Source: Maritimibacter alkaliphilus (GTDB lineage Bacteria; Pseudomonadota; Alphaproteobacteria; Rhodobacterales; Rhodobacteraceae). Taken from it: a stretch of 64,000 nucleotides of DNA. Both the position numbers and the translations under genes were made by a program. The DNA is taken from contig NZ_JAHVIT010000001.1 in the NCBI RefSeq assembly GCF_019801605.1, forward strand, positions 186,001 through 250,000, in the 5' to 3' direction. The notes beneath the pieces are model-generated. The model worked only from the letters and a program-made list of their open reading frames with translations. It ran no database searches and was not told where the DNA came from. Shown here piece after piece: positions 18,367-28,429 of this stretch (the stretch's first letter is position 1; each line of letters begins with the position of its first letter).

Positions 18367-18469
18367 TAGGAAACTTTTCCGTCATTCTCGCCAGTTTCGC
18401 GGGAGGACTGGTCCGAAAGCTGCAGCCTAAGGTCATCTTTAGCACCTGCTGAAAGACCGAGGCCCCCCC

Positions 18470-18991
18470 GTGAAGACCGCTCCCCAAGCTGCCCCCATCG
18501 ACCGCGCCGACCTGCGCCGCGCCTTTGGCCGTTTCGCCACCGGCGTGACCATCGTCACCGCCTGCGACGGCACCGGCGCCCCGGTGGGGTTCACCGCCAA
18601 TTCCTTTACCTCCGTCTCGCTGGACCCGGCGCTGCTGCTGGTCTGCATCGGCAAGACCTCCTCCAACCTCGCGATCTTCCGCGACGGGGGGGCCTTCGCC
18701 GTCAACATCCTCGCCGCCGACCAGACCGGGCTGTCGAACCGTTTTGCCTCGCGCAAGGTGGCGGACCGCTTTGCCGGTGTCGGCTGGCAGGCGGGGCCCA
18801 CCGGCGCGCCCCTGCTGGAGGACTGCGCCGCGGGCTTCGACTGCGAGACCCACGACGTCGTCGATGCGGGCGATCACCTCGTTCTGATCGGCCGCGTCGT
18901 GGCGCTGGAGCGCAGCATCCGCCCGGCGCTCGTCTTTGCCGATGGCCAGTACCTCGTTCCCGCCGCGCTGACCGCGCAGGCTTCCGTTTGA
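18470..18991 (+). CDS. Flavin reductase (HpaC/RutF family)
   Basis: A 173-residue flavin reductase domain protein. FGRFATGVTIVTACD at the N-terminus and GFTANSFTSVSLDPALLLVCI are the FMN-binding motifs of this family. It would reduce free FMN or FAD with NAD(P)H for a partner monooxygenase; the luciferase-like gene three places on is the obvious partner. It starts with GTG at 18470 after a GAGG site. It is the first gene of a close-packed six-gene operon. Confidence 0.9.
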   Translation: MKTAPQAAPIDRADLRRAFGRFATGVTIVTACDGTGAPVGFTANSFTSVSLDPALLLVCIGKTSSNLAIFRDGGAFAVNILAADQTGLSNRFASRKVADRFAGVGWQAGPTGAPLLEDCAAGFDCETHDVVDAGDHLVLIGRVVALERSIRPALVFADGQYLVPAALTAQASV

Positions 18992-19013
18992 TCACGACAC
19001 AGGACCGACTTTC

Positions 19014-20522
19014 ATGATCCGCTTTACCCCCGAGGCCCTCGAAGGCAGCTGCCTGCCGCTCTTCATCAACAACGAACTGGTCACCTCGCAGGGCGAGAGC
19101 TTCCCGAGCTACGACCCCGCCACCGGGCAGCCCTGGTCCTCGATGGCCGATGCGACGCTGGACGAGGTCGACCGCGCGGTGATGGCGGCGCGTGGCGCGA
19201 TGAACAATCCGGCGTGGCGCGACATGGCCCAGACCGACCGGGGCGCGCTGCTCTATCGCCTGGCCGAACTGGTCACCCAGAACGTGGACCGGCTGTCGCG
19301 GCTGGAAGTGCGCGACAACGGCAAGCTGCTGAAGGAGATGACGGCGCTGACCCACGCGGTCGCGGCCTCCATGCGCTATTTCGCCGGTATGGCCGACAAG
19401 ATCGAGGGCACGACGATCCCGGTCAACAAGCCCGACATGCTGAACTTCACCCTGCGCGAACCGGTGGGCGTGATCGCGGCCATCGTGCCGTGGAATTCGC
19501 CCCTGCTGCTGCTGAACCGCGCGTTTTCCCCTGCCGTGGCCTGCGGCAACGCGATGGTGGTGAAACCGTCGGAACATTCCGCCGCCTCGATCCTCGCCTT
19601 TGCCGAACTGGTGGCCGAAGCGGGCTTCCCGGCCGGGGTCTTCAACGTGGTGACGGGCAATGGCCGCACCGTGGGCGACGCCCTGGTGCGCCACCCCGAG
19701 GTCGACAAGATCGACTTTACCGGCGGACCCGAGACCGGCCGCATCATCGCGGGCAGCGCGGCGCAGAACCTGACGCCCTCGATCCTCGAACTGGGGGGCA
19801 AGTCGCCCAACATCATCTGCGCCGATGCCGATCTTGACCGCGCCGTGACCGGTGTCGTCTCGGGCATCTTCGCCGCCGGGGGGCAGACCTGCGTCGCGGG
19901 CTCGCGCTGCCTTGTGCATGACAGCATCTATGACGAGGTGGCGGATCGCCTGATCGCGCGCGCCGCCGAGATCCGCATCGGCACCCCCACGGATGAGGCC
20001 ACGCAACTGGGGCCGCTCGCGCTCTGGTCGCAGGTCGAAAAGGTCGGCCGCTTCGTCGAGGGCGCCAAGTCCTCGGGCGCCAAGCTGCTGGCCGGCGGTG
20101 GCCGCGCCGAGGAGATGGGCGCGGGCTGGTACGTCCAGCCCACGATCTTCGGCGACGTGACCAACGAGATGGACATTGCCCGGAACGAGATCTTCGGGCC
20201 CGTCCTCGGCCTCATCCGCTACAGCGATGACGAGGACATGATCGCCAAGGCGAACGACACCCGCTACGGCCTCGCCTCGGGCCTGTGGACCAACGACATG
20301 GAGCGCGCGATGCGTTTCATGCGCCGGATCAACGCCGGGATGGTCTGGATCAACACCTATCGCAGCCCCTCCGTCATGGCGCCCTCGGGTGGCTACAAGG
20401 ACTCGGGCTACGGCAAGCACAACGGCTTTGCCGCCATCAACGAATTCACCCGCATCAAGACCGTCGTCATCGATTACTCGGGCAAGACGCACGATCCCTT
20501 CGTGATGCGGGTCCAGAAATAA
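19014..20522 (+). CDS. NAD(P)-dependent aldehyde dehydrogenase
   Basis: A 502-residue class-3-fold aldehyde dehydrogenase. PWNSPLLLLNRAFSPAVACG is the cofactor-binding segment, LELGGKSPN carries the general-base glutamate and GGQTCVAGSR the catalytic cysteine. The C-terminal GGYKDSGYGKHNG is usual. It should oxidise an aldehyde produced by the neighbouring monooxygenase. It lies 22 bases after the flavin reductase gene and 21 before the monooxygenase gene. The substrate cannot be read. Confidence 0.93.
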   Translation: MIRFTPEALEGSCLPLFINNELVTSQGESFPSYDPATGQPWSSMADATLDEVDRAVMAARGAMNNPAWRDMAQTDRGALLYRLAELVTQNVDRLSRLEVRDNGKLLKEMTALTHAVAASMRYFAGMADKIEGTTIPVNKPDMLNFTLREPVGVIAAIVPWNSPLLLLNRAFSPAVACGNAMVVKPSEHSAASILAFAELVAEAGFPAGVFNVVTGNGRTVGDALVRHPEVDKIDFTGGPETGRIIAGSAAQNLTPSILELGGKSPNIICADADLDRAVTGVVSGIFAAGGQTCVAGSRCLVHDSIYDEVADRLIARAAEIRIGTPTDEATQLGPLALWSQVEKVGRFVEGAKSSGAKLLAGGGRAEEMGAGWYVQPTIFGDVTNEMDIARNEIFGPVLGLIRYSDDEDMIAKANDTRYGLASGLWTNDMERAMRFMRRINAGMVWINTYRSPSVMAPSGGYKDSGYGKHNGFAAINEFTRIKTVVIDYSGKTHDPFVMRVQK

Positions 20523-20543
20523 GAGCCGGAACAGGAGAGAGAC

Positions 20544-21614
20544 ATGCGTTTTTCCATCGCAGTGAACCCGGGGCGCCCCAACCCCAACACCGACATGCGG
20601 CAGATCATGGCTGAGGCGCTGGACCTCGTGAAGATCGCCGATCAGGGCGGTTTCGATGTCGCCTGGACGGCCGAGCACCACACGATCGAGCTGACGGTCT
20701 CGCCGAACCCGTTCCAGACCCTGACCCACTGGGCCGGCCACACCAAGACCATCCGCCTCGGCACGGCCATCGTTTCGGCGCCCTACTGGAACCCGATCCG
20801 GCTGGCAGGGGAGGCGGCGCTTTGCGACATCTACTCCGGCGGGCGGCTGGAAATGGGTCTGGGCCGTGGCGCCTACCAGTATGAATTCGACCGCATGGCG
20901 GGCGGGATGCCGCAGCAGGAAGGCGGCTCCTTCCTGCGCGAGATCGTCCCGGTTGTGAAAGGCCTCTGGGCCGGGGAATTCGCCCACGAGGGCAAGCATT
21001 TCTCCTTCCCGGCCACCACCAGCGTGCCGCAGCCGCTGCAGAAGGAGGTCCCGCTCTGGATTGCCGCGCGGGACGAGAGCACCTTCCGCTTCGCCGCCGA
21101 GAACGGCTGCAACATCATGTCGACCGCGCTGCGCAAGCCGATCGGCGAGGTGGAGGACCTGCAGCGCAAGTTCAACGAGGTCGTCTCCACCACCCCCGGA
21201 GCGCAGGGGCTGAAACACGCGACCCTGCGCACCGCCTGCGTCTTTACCGACAAGGCGGGCGAGGAGCAGGCCGTGCGCTCGATGATCGACTTCGGCCGCT
21301 CGTTCGAGAACCTGTTCAAGAACGTGGGCGAGGTCCGCAACGGCTATCCGCAGCCGGTGGAGTTCGACGTGGTCGCCAACCGCGACGAATACCAGCCCGA
21401 GCAGCTGCTGGAGAACATGATGTTCGGCCACCCCGAGCAGATCATCGAGAAGCTGGAGGCCTATCAGGCCATCGGCATCGACCACTTCATCTATGGCGGC
21501 ACCTTCTTCCTGCCGCACAGGGATGCGGTGCGCTCGCTGGAACTGTTCTGCGATCAGGTGCTGCCGCACTTCCGCAACAAGGCCGCCGCCAAGGAAGCGG
21601 CGCTGGCCAGCTGA
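20544..21614 (+). CDS. Luciferase-like (LLM) flavin-dependent monooxygenase
   Basis: A 356-residue TIM-barrel monooxygenase that uses reduced flavin supplied by a separate reductase. Recognisable blocks are DVAWTAEHHTIEL (with the family histidines), RLGTAIVSAPYWNPIRLAGE and GGRLEMGLGRGAYQYEFDRM. Members oxidise aldehydes, ring nitrogens, sulfonates or aminopolycarboxylates. The flavin reductase two genes upstream completes a two-component system. An AGGAGAGAG site precedes the ATG. The substrate is unknown. Confidence 0.92.
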   Translation: MRFSIAVNPGRPNPNTDMRQIMAEALDLVKIADQGGFDVAWTAEHHTIELTVSPNPFQTLTHWAGHTKTIRLGTAIVSAPYWNPIRLAGEAALCDIYSGGRLEMGLGRGAYQYEFDRMAGGMPQQEGGSFLREIVPVVKGLWAGEFAHEGKHFSFPATTSVPQPLQKEVPLWIAARDESTFRFAAENGCNIMSTALRKPIGEVEDLQRKFNEVVSTTPGAQGLKHATLRTACVFTDKAGEEQAVRSMIDFGRSFENLFKNVGEVRNGYPQPVEFDVVANRDEYQPEQLLENMMFGHPEQIIEKLEAYQAIGIDHFIYGGTFFLPHRDAVRSLELFCDQVLPHFRNKAAAKEAALAS

Positions 21615-21684
21615 TCCGAGGGGCCGATGCCCATGGCGCCCGGACAGCGGGCGCCGCCCTGTCTCTGACGGAAAGGAAACGCGG

Positions 21685-22491
21685 GTGCAGACCAGCGACA
21701 AGCAGATCACTTATTACCGCGAGGGCCACGGCACGCCGCTGGTCCTCGTTCATGGCGTGGGCGCCAGTGCCGAAAGCTGGGGCGCCGTCGCCGACCGGCT
21801 GAAGGACCGGTTCGACATCATTCGCCCCGACCTGCGTGGCCACGGTCGCTCGGCGCAGATCGACGCGCCGATCACCATCGACACCTTCGCCGAGGACATC
21901 ATCCGCGTCATGGACGAGGCGGGAGTGGACAAGGCGCATCTGGCGGGCTTCTCGCTGGGCGGGCTGATCACGCAGCGCCTCGCCGTGGGCTGGCCGGACC
22001 GGTTCGAGCGGATCGTGATTCTCTCGGCGGTGGCCGGCCGCACGGAGGAGGAGCGCGCCAAGGTGGTGGCCCGGCTCCAGATGATCCGCGACGGCGGCAT
22101 GAAGGCGATCACTGGTGCCGCCCGCGAACGCTGGTTCACGCCCGAGTTCGTGCGCGACAACGAGGCGGCCATCCTTCGCCGGATTGCCGAGCTGGAGGCC
22201 GTCCACGTGCCCTCCTACCTCGAGGCCTACCGCGTCTTCGGCCAGACCGAGCTGGTCGAGACGCTGGATCAGATCCGCCAGCCCACGCTGGTGATGACCG
22301 GCGAGAACGATGTCGGTTCCAACCCGCGCATGTCCGAGACGATGCACCGGCTGATCCCCAATTCCGAACTCGAGATCCTGCCGCGGCTCAAGCATTCGGT
22401 GCTGCTGGAAGCGCCGGACCTGATCGCGGAGAAGATCGGAACCTTCCTCACCAAGACCACGACGAATGCACAGGAGGTGCAGCATGGATAA
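21685..22491 (+). CDS. Alpha/beta-fold hydrolase
   Basis: A 268-residue hydrolase with the oxyanion segment LVLVHGVGASAESWG, RPDLRGHGRS and the nucleophile elbow GFSLGG (serine between glycines). A later acid lies in MTGENDVGSNPRM and the histidine in RLKHSVLLEAP. Proteins of this type hydrolyse enol-lactones or C-C bonds in ring-cleavage pathways. It starts at GTG 21685 after GGAAAGGA; an in-frame ATG far upstream lies inside the monooxygenase gene and is rejected. Its stop overlaps the next gene by eight bases. Confidence 0.88.
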   Translation: MQTSDKQITYYREGHGTPLVLVHGVGASAESWGAVADRLKDRFDIIRPDLRGHGRSAQIDAPITIDTFAEDIIRVMDEAGVDKAHLAGFSLGGLITQRLAVGWPDRFERIVILSAVAGRTEEERAKVVARLQMIRDGGMKAITGAARERWFTPEFVRDNEAAILRRIAELEAVHVPSYLEAYRVFGQTELVETLDQIRQPTLVMTGENDVGSNPRMSETMHRLIPNSELEILPRLKHSVLLEAPDLIAEKIGTFLTKTTTNAQEVQHG

Positions 22492-22867
22492 GGCGCTTTA
22501 CGAAAAGGGTCTGGAACAGCGCAAGGCGACGCTCGGCGCAGCCTATGTGGAGAAATCGCTGGGCAATGCCACCGACTTCTCGAAGGACTTCCAGTCCTTC
22601 ATCACCGAGTATTGCTGGGGCGCGGGTTGGGGTGACGAGACCCTGCCGCCCAAGACCCGCTCGATGCTGAACATCGTGATGATCGCGGCGCTGAACCGGA
22701 TGCACGAGTGGGAGCTGCACTTCCGCGGTGCGCTGAACAACGGCGTGACGGTCGACGAGCTGAAGGCGATGATCACCCATATCACCATCTACTGCGGCGT
22801 GCCCGTGGGCGTGGAATGCCACCGCATCGCCAACAAGGTGCTGGCCGAACAGGGGCTTCAGGCGTGA
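22484..22867 (+). CDS. Carboxymuconolactone decarboxylase family protein
   Basis: A 127-residue helical protein of the CMD family. The core MIAALNRMHEWELHFRGALN carries the conserved histidine and arginine, and the end ITIYCGVPVGVECHRIAN is typical of true CMD members. The CxxC pair of the AhpD peroxidase branch is absent. Together with the alpha/beta hydrolase it resembles the lactone decarboxylase plus enol-lactone hydrolase pair of protocatechuate catabolism, but the rest of that pathway is not here. It overlaps the genes on both sides. Confidence 0.9.
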   Translation: MDKALYEKGLEQRKATLGAAYVEKSLGNATDFSKDFQSFITEYCWGAGWGDETLPPKTRSMLNIVMIAALNRMHEWELHFRGALNNGVTVDELKAMITHITIYCGVPVGVECHRIANKVLAEQGLQA

Positions 22868-23475
22868 GCGAGGTCGTCATCCGCAAGATCGTCGATTTCG
22901 TCGAGGACATTCTGATCGAGGGTGGCAAGCCCGCCGAAAAGCCGTTGCGCATGGCCGCCTGCGCCGCCGTGATCCGGAACCCCTGGGGGCGTGACTACGT
23001 CGAGGACCTGCAACCGGCGATCCACGCCCATGCCGCCGTGCTGGGCGAGGCGCTGGTGCCGCGTCTGGTGGCGCTGATGGGCGGGCCCGAGTGGATCGAG
23101 GCCTTTGGCAAATGCGCCGTGGTGGGGACCGAGGGGGAGGTGGAACATGCCGCGGGCCTGATCCACACGCTGCATTTCGGCAATGTCTACCGGACCGGCG
23201 CGGGGGCCGACAGCTTCCTGCCCTTCACCAACAAGCGGGCCGGGGCGGGGACGGCGATCACCATCCCGATGACCCACAAGTCGCAGGACCACAAGGGTGC
23301 CCGGACGCACTTCCTGACCATGGAGTTCACGATCCCCGACGCCCCCGCGGCGGATGAGATCGTCGTGGCGCTTGGGGCCACCAGCGGCGGCCGGGTGCAC
23401 GCCCGCATCGGCGACCGCTTCAAGGACATGGAGTACATGGGCGTCGATCAGGCGGGCCGTCCGCTGACGACATGA
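22864..23475 (+). CDS. DUF1185 (amino acid synthesis family) protein
   Basis: A 203-residue protein starting at GTG 22864, coupled by a four-base overlap to the CMD gene. The stretch VIRNPWGRDYVEDLQP and the region around GKCAVVGTEGEVEHAAGLIH are those of DUF1185, annotated elsewhere as 'amino acid synthesis' protein with no proven reaction. It is often found beside flavin monooxygenases and CMD proteins in uncharacterised catabolic operons. It ends this operon; the next gene is convergent. Confidence 0.85.
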   Translation: MSEVVIRKIVDFVEDILIEGGKPAEKPLRMAACAAVIRNPWGRDYVEDLQPAIHAHAAVLGEALVPRLVALMGGPEWIEAFGKCAVVGTEGEVEHAAGLIHTLHFGNVYRTGAGADSFLPFTNKRAGAGTAITIPMTHKSQDHKGARTHFLTMEFTIPDAPAADEIVVALGATSGGRVHARIGDRFKDMEYMGVDQAGRPLTT

Positions 23476-23499
23476 TACCTTCCCGGCGTGGTGCAGCGG

Positions 23500-24921
23500 C
23501 TATTCCGCCGCCTGCGCCATGCCGGGCTCCATCCCGTACTCTCTCCGGCAGAGGTCATGGGCGGCCCGTATCCGGGCCCGGTCCGGGTGGTGCCACCGCA
23601 GGGGGCGGGTCTGCCACCAGTCGTCCTCGACATCGTAGAACTCGCTCGACCCGTCGCCGTAGAGGATGTGCCGGTAGCGCCCCTTGCGGATCGCGCTCGC
23701 GTCCTTGTGGAACGTCGGAACGGCCCGGTCCGGCACCGAGGCGCCCTCCATCTGGGGTTTCAGGGATTGCCCGACGCTGCCCGGGATGGGCGGCTGGCCG
23801 AGGAAATCCATCACCGTGTTGCCCACGTCGATGAGGCCCACGGGATCGCGCACCACCTGCGCCTCCGGGGCCCGCGGATCGTGGATGATCAGCGGCACAT
23901 TCGCGATCTGCTCCCACAGTCCGCCCTTGGTGAACCGCTGCCGGTCGCCGAGGTGCAGACCGTGGTCGGCAAGGATGACGACCAGCGTGTCCTTGGCATG
24001 GGGCGAGGCCTTCAGCGCATCCCAGACCCGCCCGATCTGGTAATCGGCATAGGTGAGCGAGGAAAAGTAATTCCGCACGCTTTTCTTCCAGTAGCGCGCG
24101 CGTCTGGTATCGAAACTCTTGGGCGAGAGGGCTTCTCCGGCCTCGCTTTCGGGAAATCCGCCTTGCCACGCCTCGGGGCGTCGGAATTGCCGGACATCGT
24201 AGATATCCTTGAAATGGCGCGGCGTGATCCAGGGGCCATGGGGGCTCTGGAAACCGACGCCGCGATAAAACGGCACGGCCGGATCGTGGCTGCCCAGAAA
24301 GGCCATCGCCCGGGTGGCGACCTTGTTGCAATAGAGCTTGGCATCACCCTTCGGCGTCACGCTGGCAAGGCCGCTGCGGAAGCCGCCCATCTCGATGAGG
24401 CCGGGCACCTTGCGGTCGGGATAGAAGCGTTTGCGCCGGGTGGGGTTGTAGCCGGTGCGCGGATCAGAATGCAGGATCTCGTGGGCCCAGGCGGGCAGGG
24501 CGCGGTAGCCGCGGACGACCTTGCCGCCGGTCGAGCTGTAAAAGCCGTTCTGTTTCAGGGCGTAAGGCCAGAGGTTCCGGGGGCCGAACGCGTCGAGGTA
24601 ATCGGCGTTGCGCTTCACGATGCCGGTCTGGTGCGGGGACAGGCCCGACATGAAACTGGCCCGCGAGGGGCTGCAGACCGGGGCCTGGCAATAGGCCGCC
24701 TCGAACCGGGTGGACTGGGCGCATATCCTGTCGAGGTTCGGGGTCTGAAGTGGCTGGCCAAAGGCGGTGCGGTAATGCCAATAGGCGACCGCGTCATCGA
24801 GGCAGATCAGCAGGACATTCCTGAGGTGTCGGGATGTCAATTTATGAAACCAATGCTCAATAGGGGCGCGCGCTAATCGCGCATTTTTCCTATTGGTAGG
24901 ATTGAATTTCCGCTGATGCAA
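23500..24921 (-). CDS. Type I sulfatase
   Basis: A 473-residue sulfatase-fold hydrolase. The formylglycine motif C83-S-P-S-R87 is intact in QAPVCSPSRASFMSGLSP, and the metal site begins with D42-D43 in LLICLDDAVAYWHYRT. The later ILADHGLHLGDRQ segment supplies more metal ligands. There is no signal peptide, so it acts in the cytoplasm; the TLTYADYQIG-like SLTYADYQIGRVWDAL pattern occurs in iduronate/choline-type sulfatases. The likely start is TTG at 24921 and is uncertain. The gene stands in a pair with a methyltransferase. Confidence 0.88.
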   Translation of the reverse strand: MHQRKFNPTNRKNARLARAPIEHWFHKLTSRHLRNVLLICLDDAVAYWHYRTAFGQPLQTPNLDRICAQSTRFEAAYCQAPVCSPSRASFMSGLSPHQTGIVKRNADYLDAFGPRNLWPYALKQNGFYSSTGGKVVRGYRALPAWAHEILHSDPRTGYNPTRRKRFYPDRKVPGLIEMGGFRSGLASVTPKGDAKLYCNKVATRAMAFLGSHDPAVPFYRGVGFQSPHGPWITPRHFKDIYDVRQFRRPEAWQGGFPESEAGEALSPKSFDTRRARYWKKSVRNYFSSLTYADYQIGRVWDALKASPHAKDTLVVILADHGLHLGDRQRFTKGGLWEQIANVPLIIHDPRAPEAQVVRDPVGLIDVGNTVMDFLGQPPIPGSVGQSLKPQMEGASVPDRAVPTFHKDASAIRKGRYRHILYGDGSSEFYDVEDDWWQTRPLRWHHPDRARIRAAHDLCRREYGMEPGMAQAAE

Positions 24922-25026
24922 CTGACAGGGGGCGATTTCGCGGGATCACCGGGGAGTGGTGGCAATTTCCGCAGCGTCATCGATCAGGGTGCAAAGGCAT
25001 TCGGCACCAAGGCCCGCCCGATCACC

Positions 25027-25695
25027 TTATTCCTGCCGGGGGCGCGCCGTGAAGAGGACCTGCCCGCGGGGCAGCATTACGTCGCTCCGCGTGATCTGCC
25101 AGTATCCCTGCCCGGCGAGGTGGAACACGTCCTCCTTCAGCAGATGATAGGGCGCGCGGGTGTCATGGGTCACCACCCCGTCGGGTTGCCGGTAGGGGGT
25201 GAGGGCGGTCTCTGCATCGGGGGCGAGGAACACCGTGAAGAGGAAGCTCTCCAGCCGCGGGAAACGCTCCAGCCGGGTGAGGGCGCGGCGCAGGTAGACC
25301 ATCGGCAGATGCGGAAAGACCGCGAAGGCGATCGCATGGGTGATCGTCTCGGGCACGCCCGGGAAATCGAAGCGCGCATCCTCGATCAGTTGCGCGGGGT
25401 CGAGGCGCGAGGGATCCTCCAGTTCGGCCCGGTGCCCGGCCAGAAGGATGGCGCGCGAGGCATCGGTTGCCCAGTAGTGCCCGGGATCGAGATAGGGCAC
25501 CGCCTTGCAGCCGAGCCGCAGCGACCCGGCCCCGATGTCGAGCAGGTGGTGATGGGGCAGCAGCCCCGCGTCCCGGAGGATCGCCATCTCGGCCCGGCCG
25601 GTTTCATCCCAGCGGCCGCCCACGATGTCGCGATGACGCCCGTTGCGGATCGCGGTTTCGTAGAAACCGGCCTTTTCATAGGGGTTCGAAGACAA
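25027..25695 (-). CDS. Class I SAM-dependent methyltransferase-like protein
   Basis: A 222-residue protein with motif I LLDIGAGSLRLGCKAVPYL, an acidic residue after strand 2 (WATDAS) and an FPHLPMVYLRRAL segment in the place of the post-motif helix. These indicate a Rossmann methyltransferase. It starts at TTG 25695, as no ATG is available near the conserved N-terminus. It is transcribed toward the sulfatase gene with 105 bases between, and may act on a related sulfated or capsular sugar. The substrate is unknown. Confidence 0.7.
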   Translation of the reverse strand: MSSNPYEKAGFYETAIRNGRHRDIVGGRWDETGRAEMAILRDAGLLPHHHLLDIGAGSLRLGCKAVPYLDPGHYWATDASRAILLAGHRAELEDPSRLDPAQLIEDARFDFPGVPETITHAIAFAVFPHLPMVYLRRALTRLERFPRLESFLFTVFLAPDAETALTPYRQPDGVVTHDTRAPYHLLKEDVFHLAGQGYWQITRSDVMLPRGQVLFTARPRQE

Positions 25696-25788
25696 GGCCG
25701 GGATCCGTGCTGAGGGGCTCAGGCGCCCCTTTCGCTCCCGCGCCCGCGCAAGTCAAGCAAGTCAAGCCTGCACGGGGCGGGGAGGCAT

Positions 25789-27099
<1,311 letters not shown>

Positions 27100-27104
27100 T
27101 CACC

Positions 27105-27986
27105 ATGTCTCGCCTGATCCCGACCTATGAACTCTATGGAGAGCTCCTGTCCGGCGCGCTGTCCGACCCGGTGCACTACGAGACGATCTATGAGCGGAGC
27201 AGCAAGTTGGATTGGACAATCCGACTTCATCGCCATGGCCGCCTGTTGCAGGTCTTCCTGTTTCGCACGCCGGGGGTGTGGTTCCGGGCGGGCGATGTGG
27301 ATCATCGCACGGCAGAGCCCTTCCTGCTGGTGGTGCCGCCCCATGTGCCCCATGGCTTCCGCTTTCCCGAGGACATGAACGGCGACGTGCTGACGATCCC
27401 GGTGACCGAACTGCCGGAGGATGTGCTGGGCCGGGTGCAGCAGGTGACGGGCGGCGTGGCCGGTCTCCTGGCGCGGTCCGCCACGGCACGGTTCGACGAT
27501 CTGGAGGCGCTCATGGGGCAGCTGCGCGGGGCTTATGGCGCCATGGGCAGCGAGCGGCCCGCGCTGCTGTCGGCCCTGAGCCATGCCATCGTGCTGACCC
27601 TGATCGAGGAGTTGCGCCGCACGGCGCGGGTCGACGCCGGGCCCGCCCCGGCAGAGCTGAGCCGCCACGAGGCGCAGGCACAGGCCTTCTGCGAGGCGGT
27701 GGAGCGCCGCTTTGCCGAACCCGCCACCGTCGAGGACTATGCCCGCGAGATCGGTGTCTCGGCGCCGCATCTGACGCGCCTGTGCAGGCGGGTGCTGGGC
27801 ACCTCGCCGAACGAGCTGGTGCGGCGGCGCCGGATGCTGGAGGCCAAGCGCCTGCTGAGCTACACCCGGCTTTCCGTCAGCGATATCGCGCATCGTGCCG
27901 GTTTTGCGGATGCGGCCTTCTTCAGCCGGACCTTCAAGGAGGCCTTTGGCGTGACGCCCTCGGAATACCGCCGCCGCTCTGACTGA
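27105..27986 (+). CDS. pobR: AraC-family regulator of 4-hydroxybenzoate catabolism
   Basis: About 293 residues. The N-terminal cupin-like effector domain (PFLLVVPPHVPHGFRFP) is followed by two helix-turn-helix units near the C-terminus (VEDYAREIGVSAPHLTRLCR and VSDIAHRAGFADAAFFSRTF). The AraC signature ends FGVTPSEYRRRS. It is divergent from pobA with 134 bases between starts and should activate pobA with 4-hydroxybenzoate. A start at 27072, eleven codons earlier, is also possible; MSRLIPTYELYGE is preferred because it matches the usual beginning of this family. Confidence 0.87.
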   Translation: MSRLIPTYELYGELLSGALSDPVHYETIYERSSKLDWTIRLHRHGRLLQVFLFRTPGVWFRAGDVDHRTAEPFLLVVPPHVPHGFRFPEDMNGDVLTIPVTELPEDVLGRVQQVTGGVAGLLARSATARFDDLEALMGQLRGAYGAMGSERPALLSALSHAIVLTLIEELRRTARVDAGPAPAELSRHEAQAQAFCEAVERRFAEPATVEDYAREIGVSAPHLTRLCRRVLGTSPNELVRRRRMLEAKRLLSYTRLSVSDIAHRAGFADAAFFSRTFKEAFGVTPSEYRRRSD

Positions 27987-28133
27987 GCCGTCGGACGAGG
28001 CCGGCCTCGCGCTGGCCTTCCCGATGGTGATCCTTACGCGAGATGCTCTCGGCCGGGGCGATCGGCGGGGCGCTGACGCGATCCCTCGAAGGGGGGGCGG
28101 AGCAGACCGCCGGCCCGTCGCCGCCGGGGGCAC

Positions 28134-28397
28134 CTAGCCCCAGACGTCCGCATCCCGCGCCAGCTGCCTGCATTCGACCTGGGACAGGTAGCCTGCGGCC
28201 GCGGCGGCATCGCCACCATTGGCCCGCAAGGCGCGGCGCCAGAGCCGCAGGGCCGAGCAGGGCGACCACGGCAAGGCGGCCTGCGCCAGCCAGTGCCGCA
28301 GTTCGGTCGGCAGCTGGTCGAAGGCGGCCATGGGATCGCCACGGCGCCGGCGTCGCCGCAGCCCGCTGCGGGTGTTGCTGTCCCGTCTGCGCATCAT
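28134..28397 (-). CDS. DUF6525 family small protein
   Basis: An 87-residue basic protein starting MMRRRDSN and carrying the conserved core FDQLPTELRHWLAQAALPWS followed by SALRLWRRALRANGGD and VECRQLARDADVWG. I recognise this as the small DUF6525 family of Rhodobacterales. Its function is unknown. It lies 32 bases after the COG0523 GTPase gene on the same strand, so it is probably in the same zinc-regulated transcript. The larger frame that contains it merely runs through the GTPase gene out of phase. Confidence 0.75.
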   Translation of the reverse strand: MMRRRDSNTRSGLRRRRRRGDPMAAFDQLPTELRHWLAQAALPWSPCSALRLWRRALRANGGDAAAAAGYLSQVECRQLARDADVWG

Positions 28398-28429
28398 CTG
28401 CCCCGTCGGCTGTCTTGGGCTCTCCGGCC

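Noticed and set aside
18702-21710. A 1002-codon open frame on the minus strand
   Set aside because: It is antisense to the flavin reductase, aldehyde dehydrogenase and monooxygenase genes, has no domain, and is explained by their codon bias.
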